From: Burkholderia sp. WAC0059
GTDB taxonomy: Bacteria; Pseudomonadota; Gammaproteobacteria; Burkholderiales; Burkholderiaceae
Assembly: GCF_002870125.1 (NCBI RefSeq)
Contig: NZ_PNEO01000007.1
Location: forward strand, 124,001 to 188,000
Direction of reading: 5' to 3'
Length of the DNA: 64,000 bases
Below, piece after piece: positions 21,963 to 33,543 of the stretch. The stretch's first letter is position 1, and the number at the start of each line of letters is the position of its first letter. The notes under the pieces are model-generated. The model did no database searches and was not told the DNA's origin. It saw only the letters and a list, made by a program, of their open reading frames with translations. The position numbers and the translations under genes are program-made.

Positions 21963-22865
21963 CTAGTGTCTGCGGGACGCCGGCGCGGCAGCCGGCGGCG
22001 CCTCGCCGGTGGGGCTGCGCATGAAGCGGAAGAAGTCGTTGGACGAGTCCACGACGATCACGTCGTTCGGCTTGAAGCTCTCCCGGTACGCCCGCATGCT
22101 CTGATAGAACTGATAGAACTGCGGATCGCGATTGAATGCCTGCGCCGCGATCGCCGCCGCCTTCGCGTCGCCGTCGCCCTTGATCTGCTGCGCTTCGTCG
22201 TAGGCGCTCGCGAGCACGGCCTGCTGGCGCCGCGCGGCATCGTCGCGAATCTGCTGCGCCTCAGCCGTACCCCGTTCGCGCTCGTCGGCGGCGGCCTGCT
22301 CCCGCGCCGCGCTCATGCGCTTGTAGACGGCATCGGCGAGCTCGGCCGGATAGTCGACGCGCGTGAACTCCACGTCGAGCACCTCGATGCCGAGCGGCGC
22401 GGCACTCGCCTTCAGCGAGGCTCGCGCAACGCCGGCCAGGTTCTGCTGCTGCGCGAGCGCATCGCTCAACGTGTATTTCGAAAACGCGTCGGAAAGCGCG
22501 TCGCGCGAAAGCACGGCGAGCCGGTCCGAAAGCGTCTGCAGGTCGCCGCGCGTGGCTGCGAACAATTCGAGCGGCTCGGTCACGCGGTAGCGAATCACGG
22601 GCTCGACCAGCAACTCGGTCTTGTCGGCCGTCGTATAGCGGTCCGTGTCCAGCGTGTCGAACGCCTGCACGCGCGTGTCGATCAGGGTCGCGGTCTGCAG
22701 CGGCGCCGGCAGCTTCAGGTGCAGGCCCGGCCCGTCGAGCGTCGGCGCCGAGTCGCCCGAGCCCGTGACGACCGCCACGTGGCGGGGATCGACGACGAAC
22801 ACGGTCGAGGACGCGACGAGCAGCGCGACTACGATGACGACGACGAACGCGATGATGCGGTTCAT
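21963..22865 (-). CDS. hflC: Protease modulator HflC
   Basis: 300 residues. Inner-membrane SPFH/band 7 protein that forms the HflKC cage around the FtsH protease. A single N-terminal anchor (IIAFVVVIVVALLVASSTVFVV) is followed by the SPFH domain and a long coiled coil. The ATG at 22865 is preceded by an AGGAG ribosome site that overlaps the hflK stop region, 10 bases away, indicating coupled translation. The long open frame continuing upstream within hflK is a shadow. Confidence 0.95.
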   Translation of the reverse strand: MNRIIAFVVVIVVALLVASSTVFVVDPRHVAVVTGSGDSAPTLDGPGLHLKLPAPLQTATLIDTRVQAFDTLDTDRYTTADKTELLVEPVIRYRVTEPLELFAATRGDLQTLSDRLAVLSRDALSDAFSKYTLSDALAQQQNLAGVARASLKASAAPLGIEVLDVEFTRVDYPAELADAVYKRMSAAREQAAADERERGTAEAQQIRDDAARRQQAVLASAYDEAQQIKGDGDAKAAAIAAQAFNRDPQFYQFYQSMRAYRESFKPNDVIVVDSSNDFFRFMRSPTGEAPPAAAPASRRH

Positions 22866-22875
22866 AAACGCGCTC

Positions 22876-24291
22876 CTATTCCGTGTCGTCTTCGCGTTCG
22901 CGATTGCGGAACGCTTCGCGCGAGCGCAGCGGATCACCCCCGACCGACGAAGCATCGCTGCTCGCCGACGGCGCCGCCGACGAAGTGTCGGGACTCGACG
23001 CCGGAAGCGCCGCGCCGTCGCTGGCATCGGTATTGCCGCTGTCGTCGGCGCCTGTCGACGACGACAGCCCCGGCACGTCGGCTGCGGACGCCGCGCCGGA
23101 GGCCGGCGCCGCCGCCCCGCTGGCGGCCGGCGACGAATGCGCCGCCGCGGCGGCAAGCTTGTCGAGCGGCAGATAGATCACGTTGTTGCCCGACTTGCTG
23201 TCGACGAACACCTTGGTCGTATTGGCGTAGATGTGCTGCATGGTGTCCAGATACATGCGCTCGCGGATCACGTCCGGCGCTTTCGAATACTGCTCGTAGA
23301 CCTGCGTGAAACGCGCCGCGTCGCCCTGCGCCTGCGCGACGACGCGGTCGCGATAGGCCTTCGCGTCGTCGATCGTGCGCGCGGCGTCAGCCTGCGCGCG
23401 CGGCACGAGTTCGTTGGCGTAGGTCTGCGCGTCGCGCTTCGCGCGCGCAACGTCCTGATGCGCCTTGTCGGCATCGTCGAACGCGCTCTGGACCTGGTCC
23501 GGCGCCTCGACGCCCTGGATCGTCACGCCCGTCACGGCAAGCCCCGTCTGCCAGGCGTCGAGCGAATGCTGGATCGCGTCCGCCAGTTGCGCGCGCAACG
23601 GCTCGCGGTCCGCGTAGAGGATGTCGTTCGTGCTCATCGTACCGACGATCGAGCGCACGGCCGCCTGGGCCGCCTGGGTCACGCTCAGGTCCGGGTTGGC
23701 GCTGCGGAACAGATAGTCGGTCGGCTGCTTGACCTGGTATTGCACGGTGAAGCGGATGTCGAGAATGTCGCCGTCCTCGGTGAGCACCGAGGCGTCCGTG
23801 GCGTTCGCGTCGCGCATCACGTTGCTGCGTCCGATCTCGACCGTGCGGATCTGCCCGACGTTGACGGTTTCCTGCGCCTGGAACGGCCAGGGCAGGCGCC
23901 AGTGCACGCCCTCGCCGACCGTGTAGCGATACTGTCCGAACTGGAGGACGACGCCCGCCTGGCCTTCCTGCACGACGAACACGCCGCTGCCCAGATAGAT
24001 CGCGATCAGCACGCCGATGACGATCCCGACGCCGATCCGCGCGCTGCGTCCGTTGTCCGGGCGCGGCCCCAGACCGCCGCCCTTGCGCCCGAACAGCTTC
24101 GCCAGGCGCCGGTTGAAGTCGCGCCACATTTCGTCGAGATCGGGCGGACCGTCGCCGTTGCCGCCGCCCGACGGGCGACGCGACCCGTCGGATCGCTGGC
24201 CGTCGGCATCGCCCCGACCCCAGCGCGGGTCGTTCAGCGCAAAGAGGGCGCGCGCGCGCCGCCAGCCAGTCCGCGTGTTGTGATCGTTCAC
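22876..24291 (-). CDS. hflK: Protease modulator HflK
   Basis: 471 residues. Partner of HflC in the FtsH-regulating membrane complex. The N-terminal cytoplasmic part is Gly/Asp/Arg-rich, then comes one membrane helix (about residues 80-101: IGVGIVIGVLIAIYLGSGVF), then the SPFH domain and coiled coil. The last 70 residues are Ala/Ser/Asp-rich and probably disordered, longer than in E. coli. It is upstream of hflC and downstream of hflX in the usual order. Confidence 0.95.
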   Translation of the reverse strand: MNDHNTRTGWRRARALFALNDPRWGRGDADGQRSDGSRRPSGGGNGDGPPDLDEMWRDFNRRLAKLFGRKGGGLGPRPDNGRSARIGVGIVIGVLIAIYLGSGVFVVQEGQAGVVLQFGQYRYTVGEGVHWRLPWPFQAQETVNVGQIRTVEIGRSNVMRDANATDASVLTEDGDILDIRFTVQYQVKQPTDYLFRSANPDLSVTQAAQAAVRSIVGTMSTNDILYADREPLRAQLADAIQHSLDAWQTGLAVTGVTIQGVEAPDQVQSAFDDADKAHQDVARAKRDAQTYANELVPRAQADAARTIDDAKAYRDRVVAQAQGDAARFTQVYEQYSKAPDVIRERMYLDTMQHIYANTTKVFVDSKSGNNVIYLPLDKLAAAAAHSSPAASGAAAPASGAASAADVPGLSSSTGADDSGNTDASDGAALPASSPDTSSAAPSASSDASSVGGDPLRSREAFRNREREDDTE

Positions 24292-24350
24292 CTGAGTTCG
24301 TTTACCAGAGTAGACAGCGGGTCATTCGTGTTCGCGCGGCCCCGGGCAGG

Positions 24351-25544
24351 TCAGTGCCCATGCTCCGGCACCTTGCGGTAGTCGTATGATGCCGCCGGCG
24401 AAGCGCCGTCCGGCAGCAGCGGCGCAATGGCCGTGTCGGCGAGCGGCCCGGCGGTTGCGATTTCGGCGATGGCGGCGCGCAGCGCGTCAAGCCCCACGCC
24501 CGTGCGCGCACTCAAAAAGACGCGCGAAATATTACCATACTCGTCCCGCTCGACCGTGCCGCCGCGGGCCGCCAGCTCGGGCACCGCGTCGATCTTGTTG
24601 AACACGAGCACCTGGCGTACCGCGTCGGCGCCGATGTCATGCAGCACTTCATTCACCTGCTCGATCTGGTCGAGCCGCACCGCGCTCGACGCGTCCACCA
24701 CGTGCAGCAGCAGGTCCGCCTGGATGGTTTCCTCGAGCGTGGCGCGGAACGCGGCCACGAGCTGGTGCGGCAATTCGCGGATGAAGCCGACCGTGTCCGA
24801 CATCACGATCTGGCCGACCTCGTCGCCGAGGTAGACGCGACGCGATGTCGTATCGAGCGTCGCGAATAGCTGATCGGCCGCATACGCCTGGGCTTTTGTC
24901 AGCGCATTGAAGAGCGTGGACTTGCCCGCGTTCGTATAGCCGACGAGCGAAACCGAGATCGTGCGGTTGCGTTGCCGCTGGCGGCGCTGCGTACCGTGCT
25001 GCCGACGCAGCTTCGCGAGCCGGCCCTGCAGCATCTTGATGCGCTCGCCGATGAGCCGGCGGTCGGTTTCGAGCTGCGTTTCCCCCGGGCCGCGCAGGCC
25101 GATACCGCCTTTTTGCCGCTCGAGGTGGGTCCATGCACGCACGAGCCGCGTGGCCAGGTACTGCAGTTGCGCGAGTTCGACCTGCAACTTGCCTTCGTGG
25201 CTGCGGGCGCGCTGCGCGAAAATGTCGAGGATGAGGCTCGTGCGGTCCACCACGCGACGGTCCAGCGTCCGCTCCAGATTGCGTTGCTGGGCCGGCGAGA
25301 GCGCGTGGTTGAAAATGACGATTTCGACGTCGTTCGCCTCGCAGGCAAGGCGCAGTTCTTCGGCCTTGCCGCTGCCGACGAACATCGCGGCATCGGGACT
25401 CGAGCGGCGGCCCGTGAGGGTAACGACGGGATGGGCGCCCGCGCTTTGCGCGAGCAGGCTGAGTTCTTCGAGGCTGGCTTCGAAATCGGTCTTGCCGAAG
25501 TCGATGCCGACAAGCGCAGCGTGGGTCAAATTAGCGGATATCAA
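24351..25544 (-). CDS. hflX: GTPase HflX
   Basis: Ribosome-associated GTPase that splits stalled or heat-damaged ribosomes. The glycine-rich hinge (GIGLRGPGETQLETDRR) and G-domain (GYTNAGKSTLFNAL, DTVGFIRELP, FNKIDAV) are clear. No ATG is suitable: TTG 25544 and TTG 25529 (just before THAALVGIDFGK) are the likely starts, and TTG 25592 is possible; none has a good ribosome site. The hfq-hflX-hflK-hflC order is conserved in proteobacteria. Confidence 0.93.
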   Translation of the reverse strand: MISANLTHAALVGIDFGKTDFEASLEELSLLAQSAGAHPVVTLTGRRSSPDAAMFVGSGKAEELRLACEANDVEIVIFNHALSPAQQRNLERTLDRRVVDRTSLILDIFAQRARSHEGKLQVELAQLQYLATRLVRAWTHLERQKGGIGLRGPGETQLETDRRLIGERIKMLQGRLAKLRRQHGTQRRQRQRNRTISVSLVGYTNAGKSTLFNALTKAQAYAADQLFATLDTTSRRVYLGDEVGQIVMSDTVGFIRELPHQLVAAFRATLEETIQADLLLHVVDASSAVRLDQIEQVNEVLHDIGADAVRQVLVFNKIDAVPELAARGGTVERDEYGNISRVFLSARTGVGLDALRAAIAEIATAGPLADTAIAPLLPDGASPAASYDYRKVPEHGH

Positions 25545-25635
25545 AATGAAAACGGCCGGTTCGGGCCGCCTCCGCGCCGCGCAATCGCGCAAAAAAGGAT
25601 TGGCGGAGACAGCGCCGGCACCGGCCGCGCCGGGA

Positions 25636-25872
25636 TCAGGACGGTTCGGAATCCGGGTGGAAATTCACCGGGCGGGCGGGGACGACGGTAGAAATGGCAT
25701 GCTTGTACACCATCTGGGTAACCGTATTCCGGAGCAACACGACGTACTGGTCGAACGATTCAATGTTCCCTTGAAGCTTGATGCCGTTGACCAGATAGAT
25801 CGACACAGGCACATGCTCCTTGCGCAGTGCGTTCAAAAACGGGTCTTGTAACAATTGCCCTTTGTTGCTCAT
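25636..25872 (-). CDS. hfq: RNA chaperone Hfq
   Basis: 78 residues, typical of the short betaproteobacterial Hfq. Hexameric Sm-like protein that pairs small RNAs with mRNAs. The N-terminus [19 protein letters not shown], Sm1 ([20 protein letters not shown]) and Sm2 ([11 protein letters not shown]) are intact; the C-terminal tail is short. ACGGAG lies 6 bases before the ATG. A -10-like TATAGT at 25948-25953 on the minus strand could start its transcript, with no clear -35. Confidence 0.98.
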   Translation of the reverse strand: MSNKGQLLQDPFLNALRKEHVPVSIYLVNGIKLQGNIESFDQYVVLLRNTVTQMVYKHAISTVVPARPVNFHPDSEPS

Positions 25873-26012
25873 AGCAAACTCCGTATTTTTTTGCAGGTTT
25901 AACTTGGATTGACAGCAAAGAAAAAGAAATTCGCCGCCAATCGCTACACTATAGCCGATTTTGATTTTGTCGCACGGCCCCCGCCCGGATGGCGGAGCCT
26001 CCGTGCGCGAGC

Positions 26013-27350
26013 TCAGCTTTTATCGGCATAGGGATTCGTCGAGGAACGAAACTCTATGCGCAATGGAGTCCCCGTCAGCGAGAAAGTTTCGCGAAAGCGG
26101 TTCTCAAGGTAGCGTTTATACGTGTCGGTGACGGCGTCGAGCGCATTGCCGTGAATGACGATGATCGGCGGGTTCTGCCCCCCCTGGTGCGCATAGCGCA
26201 GCTTCGGCCGCACGGGTCCGCGGCGGCGCGGCTGCTGGAACTCCACGGCCTCGATCAGCGCGCGCGTGAGACGCGGCGTCGGCAGCTTCGACATCGCGGC
26301 GCCATAGGCATTGTCCACCGAGCGCATGAGCGCGCCGACGCCGAAATTCTCGGTCGCCGAAATAAAATGAAATTTAGCGAAGTCGAGGAATTTCAGCTTG
26401 CGTTCGAGATGATGGCGCGTGCGTTCGCGCACATGCTCGTCGAGGCCGTCCCACTTGTTCACGCCGACCACGAGCGCCCGCCCCTGCTCGACCACGAAGC
26501 CCGCGATGTGCGCGTCCTGGTCCGAAACCTCCTGACGCGCGTCGAGCAGCAGAATCACCACGTTCGCGTCGGCGATCGACTGCAGCGTCTTCACGACGGA
26601 AAACTTCTCGATCGCCTCGAACACCTTGCCGCGACGGCGCAAGCCCGCGGTGTCGATCAGCGTGTATGGCTTGCCCTGGCGCTCGAAGTCGACGTAGATC
26701 GAGTCGCGCGTCGTGCCGGGCATGTCGAACGCGATCACGCGGTCCTCGCCGATCAGCGTGTTGACGAGCGTCGACTTGCCGACGTTGGGCCGCCCGACGA
26801 TCGCGATCTTGACGCCCCGCGTCGCACGCTCCTCCTCGCCCTCCTCTGGCTCGCCCGCGTAGGCGACGCCGAGCGCCTCGTCGATCATCTCGGTGACGCC
26901 GTCGCCGTGCGCGGCCGAAATCGCGCGTGGGTCGCCGAGGCCGAGCTCGTAGAAGTCCGCCGCCACGGCGCTGTACTTCATGCCCTCGGCCTTGTTGACG
27001 ACGAGGAAAATGGGGCGCCCGGTCTTGCGCAGATAGTCGGCGATGGCCTTGTCCTGCGGCGCGAGCCCGTTACGCCCGTCAACGATGAACACGACGACGT
27101 CCGACTCTTCCACCGCCTGGCGGGTCTGCCGCGCCATCTCGTGCAGGATGCCGTCCTTCGCGACGGGCTCGAAGCCGCCGGTATCGACCACGAGATACGG
27201 TCGTTCGCCCACCCGCCCCTCGCCATAATGGCGATCGCGCGTGAGGCCCGGCAGATCGGCCACCAGCGCATCGCGCGAGCGCGTGAGCCGGTTGAACAGC
27301 GTGGATTTCCCCACATTGGGGCGCCCGACGAGGGCGATTACGGGTTTCAT
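26013..27350 (-). CDS. der: GTPase Der (EngA), tandem G-domain ribosome assembly factor
   Basis: 445 residues. It helps 50S subunit maturation. Two GTPase domains are visible, each with GRPNVGKST (residues 9-17 and near 185), DTGG or DTAG, and NKAEG or NKWDG, followed by the C-terminal KH-like domain. It is upstream of hfq (140 bases) and downstream of bamB on the same strand, separated by a hairpin-rich gap. Confidence 0.97.
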   Translation of the reverse strand: MKPVIALVGRPNVGKSTLFNRLTRSRDALVADLPGLTRDRHYGEGRVGERPYLVVDTGGFEPVAKDGILHEMARQTRQAVEESDVVVFIVDGRNGLAPQDKAIADYLRKTGRPIFLVVNKAEGMKYSAVAADFYELGLGDPRAISAAHGDGVTEMIDEALGVAYAGEPEEGEEERATRGVKIAIVGRPNVGKSTLVNTLIGEDRVIAFDMPGTTRDSIYVDFERQGKPYTLIDTAGLRRRGKVFEAIEKFSVVKTLQSIADANVVILLLDARQEVSDQDAHIAGFVVEQGRALVVGVNKWDGLDEHVRERTRHHLERKLKFLDFAKFHFISATENFGVGALMRSVDNAYGAAMSKLPTPRLTRALIEAVEFQQPRRRGPVRPKLRYAHQGGQNPPIIVIHGNALDAVTDTYKRYLENRFRETFSLTGTPLRIEFRSSTNPYADKS

Positions 27351-27663
27351 CTGTTTTTTCTACGGTAAGGCGCCGCGCAAACGCATTCCGCGCGGCACGC
27401 GGCTCTGCCGCGTGGGCATGCGGCAAACGGGTAAAGTGCAAATTATCACGAATCGGCTGCCGCACGCGCATGTCCGGCACGGCACGCGACAGCCGGAAAA
27501 TATGGGACGGCCCCGACGATGCAGGCGATACGGTCGCCCGAAAAAACGGCTGGCCGGCGCGAAGCCGGCCCGGAAAACGCTGGAAAGCCCCGAAGGCGCC
27601 GGAGCGCCTTTCACGCCGGGCGCCCGTCGAGCGCCCGGCACGCGCTCATCTTGTCCCTGACGC
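27351..27663 (-). terminator. Intergenic region between bamB and der with three hairpins
   Basis: No gene is visible in this 313-base gap. Three perfect hairpins follow bamB: GCCGGGCGC/GCGCCCGGC (27615-27639), AAGGCGC/GCGCCTT (27593-27610) and GGCCGGC/GCCGGCC (27552-27570). On the minus strand the last one is followed after 5 bases by six T (complement of 27541-27546), so it is probably the bamB terminator. The remaining 190 bases before der hold no promoter I can defend. Confidence 0.6.
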
Positions 27664-28809
27664 CTAGCGCCGCGGGCGCAATCCGTACAGATTGCCGTCG
27701 TGGGTCTGCACGACGAGCGTGTTGCCGGCCAGCACCGGCGCAGCCGTGATCGGGCTGCCGTCGGTCTTCACGCGGGCGACGAACGTGCCGTCGTCGAGCG
27801 AGAGGAAGTGCACGTAGCCCTGGTAATCGCCGAGCACCACGGCGTGGCCCAGTATCATCGGCACGCTGACGGCGCGGTTCTTCAACTGGCTGTTGGTCCA
27901 GGTCGGCGCGCCGTCGGTCACGTTGTAGGCATGCACGACCGACCAGTCGTCGCCGCCCACCACGGTGCTGTCGCTCTCCGCAACGCCGCTCGTGCTCGAG
28001 AACGGCAGTTCCCAGAGCGGGTGCCCCGAGTTCGCGTCGAAGCAGCCCAACTGCCCCTGGAACGTGACGGCGCAGGTCACGGAGCCGACGAGCATCGGCG
28101 GCCCGCTCACGTCGTTGATCCGCTCGACTTCGGTCACGCCCTTCGGATACGAAACCGGCGTCTCCCAGAACGCATCCCCGGTCTGCAGGTTGATCGCCGC
28201 GAACGTACCGCCCGCGAAGCCGGCCAGCACGCCGTCGTCGCCGGCGAACGTCATGCCGGCGGACACGCGCAGGTTCAGCGGCACCTCGCTGCTGCGGTAA
28301 TCCCATTTCTGCTCGCCCGTCTGCTCGTTGAACGCCACGACCTGGCCGTCGATCGTGCGCACGATGATGAGGCCATTGCCGACGAGCGGCGGCGAAATGA
28401 TCTCGCCCGGCGCCGTGACGTGCCACAGCACCTTGCCGCTGTCGTCGATCACGTAGACCGTGCCCTTGAGGCTGCCGACCACGGTCGCCGTGCCGTCGCT
28501 GCCGACGCCGGCCGACAGGTCGTCGTGAACGCGTGTGTGCCAGACTTCCTTGCCGGTGCTCGCGTCGATCTTCACGACGGTGCCGTTCGCGCCGGCCGCA
28601 TATACCGAATCGCCGACCACGACGGGTGAGAACAGATAGTGACCGGCCTTGCCGACGCTGGCCTTCCAGACCTGCTGCACGTCGAGAACCGGCTTGAACG
28701 CGGTCAACGGCGTCGGCGCACGACGCGGGTCGGGCGTCGAGCAGGCCGCCATGGCAAGAACCGTCATCGCGCAGGCAACGGGCACAACGTATCGTTTCAG
28801 CAGATTCAT
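27664..28809 (-). CDS. bamB: Outer membrane protein assembly factor BamB
   Basis: 381 residues. Lipoprotein of the BAM complex that folds beta-barrels into the outer membrane. Signal peptide with lipobox LAMAAC (Cys23), then a PQQ-type beta-propeller with repeats such as DASTGKEVWHTRV, NEQTGEQKWDYRS, NLQTGDAFWETPV and DANSGHPLWELPF. ATG 28809 gives MNLLKRYVVPVACAMTV; the upstream in-frame extension to 28890 is rejected. It lies 64 bases after yfgM in a hisS-yfgM-bamB unit. Confidence 0.96.
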   Translation of the reverse strand: MNLLKRYVVPVACAMTVLAMAACSTPDPRRAPTPLTAFKPVLDVQQVWKASVGKAGHYLFSPVVVGDSVYAAGANGTVVKIDASTGKEVWHTRVHDDLSAGVGSDGTATVVGSLKGTVYVIDDSGKVLWHVTAPGEIISPPLVGNGLIIVRTIDGQVVAFNEQTGEQKWDYRSSEVPLNLRVSAGMTFAGDDGVLAGFAGGTFAAINLQTGDAFWETPVSYPKGVTEVERINDVSGPPMLVGSVTCAVTFQGQLGCFDANSGHPLWELPFSSTSGVAESDSTVVGGDDWSVVHAYNVTDGAPTWTNSQLKNRAVSVPMILGHAVVLGDYQGYVHFLSLDDGTFVARVKTDGSPITAAPVLAGNTLVVQTHDGNLYGLRPRR

Positions 28810-28873
28810 CGGTGAACGAAACACGAATGGAGATTGAATAAATAAGCGGAGCAGCCCGGCCGGACGGCGACGG

Positions 28874-29503
28874 TCAGCCGCCCAGCGCATCGAGCTTGAA
28901 CTGGATCAGTTGACGTTCGGACGCACTGCCTTGCGGCAGGTTCTCGAGCGCCAGTTGGTAGGCGGCGCGCGCCTCGTCGCGCCGGCCCGCGGCCGCGAGC
29001 AGATCGCCCCGCCCGTCGGCCACCACGCCCTTGAACGGACCCGACGCAGGCTGCACGAGCAGCGCGAGCCCTGCGTCGTAGGCTTTTTCGTCGAGCAGCA
29101 GCGAAGCGAGACGCAGCTTCGCGATCTGACGGAATTCATCGTCCTTCGCGTGATCGATGTCCCACTGGAGCTGGGCCTTGGCGCCGGCGGCGTCGCCGGC
29201 CAGGTAGAGCGTCTTCGCCGCCGCGAGCGCGCTCATCTGCGCGTAGGCGGTACTGCTGAACCGGCTTTCCATGTCCGTGGCCGCGCGCGTCATGAGCGCC
29301 TGGTCGCCGGCCGTGGCGGCCTGCTGCACCTGGTCGTAGAGCACGGCGGCTCCGGCCGCCTGGTGACGCTGCCAGTAATTCCAGCCGTTCCACGCGGCAA
29401 GGGCGAGCAGCACGACCAGTGCGACCCACGTGGAGACGTTACCCCATTGCCCCCACCAGGCCTTGAAGCTCTCGATCGATTCCTGTTCGTCGTGGTAACT
29501 CAT
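28874..29503 (-). CDS. YfgM-family tetratricopeptide membrane protein
   Basis: 209 residues. One N-terminal membrane helix (VALVVLLALAAWNGWNYW) preceded by a short acidic cytoplasmic part (MSYHDEQESIESFKAWW), then a periplasmic helical region with TPR-like repeats. In E. coli YfgM is an ancillary SecYEG partner that works with the chaperone PpiD. It sits between hisS and bamB, which is the conserved place. Confidence 0.92.
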   Translation of the reverse strand: MSYHDEQESIESFKAWWGQWGNVSTWVALVVLLALAAWNGWNYWQRHQAAGAAVLYDQVQQAATAGDQALMTRAATDMESRFSSTAYAQMSALAAAKTLYLAGDAAGAKAQLQWDIDHAKDDEFRQIAKLRLASLLLDEKAYDAGLALLVQPASGPFKGVVADGRGDLLAAAGRRDEARAAYQLALENLPQGSASERQLIQFKLDALGG

Positions 29504-29580
29504 CGCGAAGCGATTCCTTCCTGTCCTTAAGCTGTTGTTGCCGGCCGCGCCAGCCGTCGAACATCGTGCAATCGTCGCAA

Positions 29581-30918
29581 TCAGTCGTCGCCGTCTTCGG
29601 CGGTTGCAACCATCGCATTGATTAGATATTCGGTCAAGTCTTCGAGTTTTACCGTTTGCTGCGCGTTCTTCGCGTCGGCGGCGCCGGCGCGCAGCGGCTT
29701 CACGCCGGCCGCGCCGCTGGCCACCTCGTCCTCGCCGAGCACCACGGCGAAGGCCGCGCCGCTCGCGTCGGCGCGCTTCATCTGCGACTTGAAGCTCGCG
29801 GCCTGGCCGTCGGCGCTGCAATGGAGGATCACGTCGAGCCCCGTGTCGCGCAGACGCTCCGCGACGATGAACGCCTGCTCCCGCGCGGCGTCGCCCTGAT
29901 GGACGACGTACACGTCGCAGCCCTCGACCTCGGGCGCGAGTTCTTCTTCCTTCAGCAGTTCGAGAATCCGTTCGACGCCCATCGCCCAGCCGCACGCGGC
30001 CGTCGGCTTGCCGCCGAGCTGCTCGATGAGCGGATCGTAGCGGCCGCCCGCGGCCACCGTGCCCTGCGCGCCGAGCTTATCGGTAATCCACTCGAACACG
30101 GTCAGGTTGTAGTAGTCGAGCCCGCGCACGAGCCGCGGGTTGATCGTGAACGGAATGTTGTTCGCCTTCAGGATGCGCTGCAGCCCTTCGAAGTGCGCGC
30201 GCGATTCGTCGCCGAGGAAGGCGATCAGCTTCGGCGCGTTCGCGGCGATCTCCTGCAGCGCGGGGTTCTTCGTGTCGAGCACGCGCAGCGGATTCGTATG
30301 AAGACGGCGCTTCGCGTCCTCGTCGAGCGCGTCGACGTGCTTTTCCAGGTAGGCGATCAGCTCGACGCGGTGCGCCGCGCGCTCGTGCGCGAGGCCGAGC
30401 GAGTTGATCTCGAGGCGGATGCCGGCAAGCCCCAGATCGTCCCACAACCGCTGGCACATCAGGATGATTTCGGCGTCCGCGTCGGGACCGGCGAAGCCGA
30501 GCGCCTCGATGCCGACCTGATGGAACTGGCGATAGCGGCCGCGCTGCGGACGCTCGTGGCGGAACATCGGGCCGATGTACCAGAGCCGCTTCGGGCCGTC
30601 GTAGAGCAGATTGTGCTCGATCGCGGCGCGCACGACGGCGGCCGTGTTCTCGGGCCGCAGCGTCAGGTTCTCGCCGTTCAGCGAGTCGGTGAAGCTGTAC
30701 ATCTCCTTCTCGACGATGTCGGTCACCTCGCCGATGCCGCGCGTGAAGAGCTGCGTATGCTCGACGATCGGCGTGCGGATGTTCTGGTATCCGTACGAAC
30801 GGAGCATCGACTTCACCGTCGATTCGAAGAAGTCCCACAATCCCGCCTCCTGCGGCAGGATGTCGTTCATGCCTTTCACGCCGGAGAGCTTCTCCGGCTT
30901 TTTCTTCTGTTCAGTCAT
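29581..30918 (-). CDS. hisS: Histidyl-tRNA synthetase
   Basis: 445 residues. Class II synthetase that charges tRNA-His. Motif 2 ([18 protein letters not shown]), the histidine-A loops ([15 protein letters not shown]) and motif 3 ([12 protein letters not shown]) are clear, then the anticodon-binding domain. ATG 30918 gives [20 protein letters not shown]. The last stretch contains a short Ala/Gly-rich insert near [15 protein letters not shown]. It sits between ispG and yfgM. Confidence 0.97.
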   Translation of the reverse strand: MTEQKKKPEKLSGVKGMNDILPQEAGLWDFFESTVKSMLRSYGYQNIRTPIVEHTQLFTRGIGEVTDIVEKEMYSFTDSLNGENLTLRPENTAAVVRAAIEHNLLYDGPKRLWYIGPMFRHERPQRGRYRQFHQVGIEALGFAGPDADAEIILMCQRLWDDLGLAGIRLEINSLGLAHERAAHRVELIAYLEKHVDALDEDAKRRLHTNPLRVLDTKNPALQEIAANAPKLIAFLGDESRAHFEGLQRILKANNIPFTINPRLVRGLDYYNLTVFEWITDKLGAQGTVAAGGRYDPLIEQLGGKPTAACGWAMGVERILELLKEEELAPEVEGCDVYVVHQGDAAREQAFIVAERLRDTGLDVILHCSADGQAASFKSQMKRADASGAAFAVVLGEDEVASGAAGVKPLRAGAADAKNAQQTVKLEDLTEYLINAMVATAEDGDD

Positions 30919-30943
30919 TATTCGATCGGGTGATGCCCAGTTC

Positions 30944-32260
<1,317 letters not shown>

Positions 32261-32303
32261 TGATCGCCGCGCGTGCGCCGCGACTGCCGCGCACGCGAAA
32301 TTG

Positions 32304-32341
32304 AAAAAGCGTCGCGGCCCCCCGGAGGGCGGCCGCGACGC
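32304..32341 (-). terminator. Terminator after rodZ
   Basis: GCGTCGCGGCC (32309-32319) pairs with GGCCGCGACGC (32331-32341). On the minus strand the stem is followed by a T-run (complement of 32304-32308). It splits rodZ from ispG, which are otherwise neighbours in one direction. Confidence 0.85.
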
Positions 32342-32355
32342 ATACGATACCCGAA

Positions 32356-33543
32356 TCAGGGCAGCGTGAAACGCGCCACGTTACCTCGCGCCGAAGCGTA
32401 TTTCGACGGGCTCACGGGCTGGCCGTCGAACGTCATCGACCCGATGCCGGTCTTGTTGCCCACCGTGACCTTCAACGGCGGCGCGCCACTCACGTCGTGC
32501 GAGTCGCCGTTGTGCAGCAATCCGGAAAAGACTTCCTTGCCGTTCGCCTGCCGCACGCTGATCCACGTGTCCTGCGTCGCGCTGATCGAGAACGTCGACG
32601 CGCCCGAGGCCGCCTCTGCACCGGCTGCCGAGGCGGGCGCCTCCGTCGCCGACGCCGACGCCGCCAATGTCGCTACGGCAGCGACGGCCGGCTCGCTGGC
32701 CGCGGGCTGGGCCTGCCCGGGCGCTGCCGCGACGTCGCTTGCGTCGTCGTCGGCGGACGCGCTCGCTTCGGTGTCCGGCGCCGACAGCTGCGGCTGCACG
32801 GTCGCCGTCTCGCTCGCCGCCGGTGCCGCCGCCGTCGCGTCGGAAGCCGCGGGTGCGCTCGCGGAGGTATCCGGCGTCGCGGCATCGCTGGCGCCGGCCG
32901 ACGGCGCGGACGCATTGCTGGCACCGGCCGCCGTGCCCGGCGTCGTCTGTCCCTCGACGACGGTCGATGACGCCGCCGCTTCGTGTCGGGCCGCCGAAGT
33001 CGCGTCGGCAGCCGTCGCCTTCAGGCGCGCGAACCATGCCGCCGAGTCGATGCTGTTCGTGCGCCACATCGCCAGCGCGATGACGGCGATGACGATCACC
33101 GCGATGCCCCACAGCCACGAATGGCGCTTCGGCGAATTGCCGCCGAGCGACAGAGAAACCCTGCCGCGCGGCAGGTCGGCGCCGGCCGAGGCCGGCATCG
33201 ACAGATCCGGCTGCGGAATGCCGCGCTCGCGGCGCAGCAACTGGATGAACGGCGCCGGATCGGCGTCGAGCATCTTCGCGTAGCTGCGCACGATGCCGAG
33301 CACGAACGTCGTGTCGGGCAACTGGCTGAGGTCGCCCGTCTCGAGCGAGCGCAGCTTCGAGACCGAGACCTTCAGGCGCGCCGAGACGTCGTCGATCGAC
33401 CAGCCCTTCGCCTCGCGCAACTGCGTGAAGCGCGCGCCCATGGCAGCAAGCGAATCCACGGGCTGCGCCTGCGAAGGCGCAGCGCCCTGCGCCGGACGGC
33501 CTGCGTTCGTGTCTGTCCCGTAAGGCTGCTGCGGCTCGCTCAT
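32356..33543 (-). CDS. rodZ: Cytoskeletal protein RodZ (HTH plus DUF4115)
   Basis: 395 residues. Bitopic membrane protein that links MreB to the cell-wall elongation machine. The cytoplasmic helix-turn-helix domain (residues about 36-95, [19 protein letters not shown]) is followed by a basic stretch, one membrane helix ([17 protein letters not shown], about 143-159), a long Ala/Ser/Asp/Thr-rich linker of about 150 residues and the C-terminal DUF4115 beta domain ([19 protein letters not shown]). The linker is longer than in E. coli. The usual pilW neighbour upstream is absent. Confidence 0.94.
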   Translation of the reverse strand: MSEPQQPYGTDTNAGRPAQGAAPSQAQPVDSLAAMGARFTQLREAKGWSIDDVSARLKVSVSKLRSLETGDLSQLPDTTFVLGIVRSYAKMLDADPAPFIQLLRRERGIPQPDLSMPASAGADLPRGRVSLSLGGNSPKRHSWLWGIAVIVIAVIALAMWRTNSIDSAAWFARLKATAADATSAARHEAAASSTVVEGQTTPGTAAGASNASAPSAGASDAATPDTSASAPAASDATAAAPAASETATVQPQLSAPDTEASASADDDASDVAAAPGQAQPAASEPAVAAVATLAASASATEAPASAAGAEAASGASTFSISATQDTWISVRQANGKEVFSGLLHNGDSHDVSGAPPLKVTVGNKTGIGSMTFDGQPVSPSKYASARGNVARFTLP

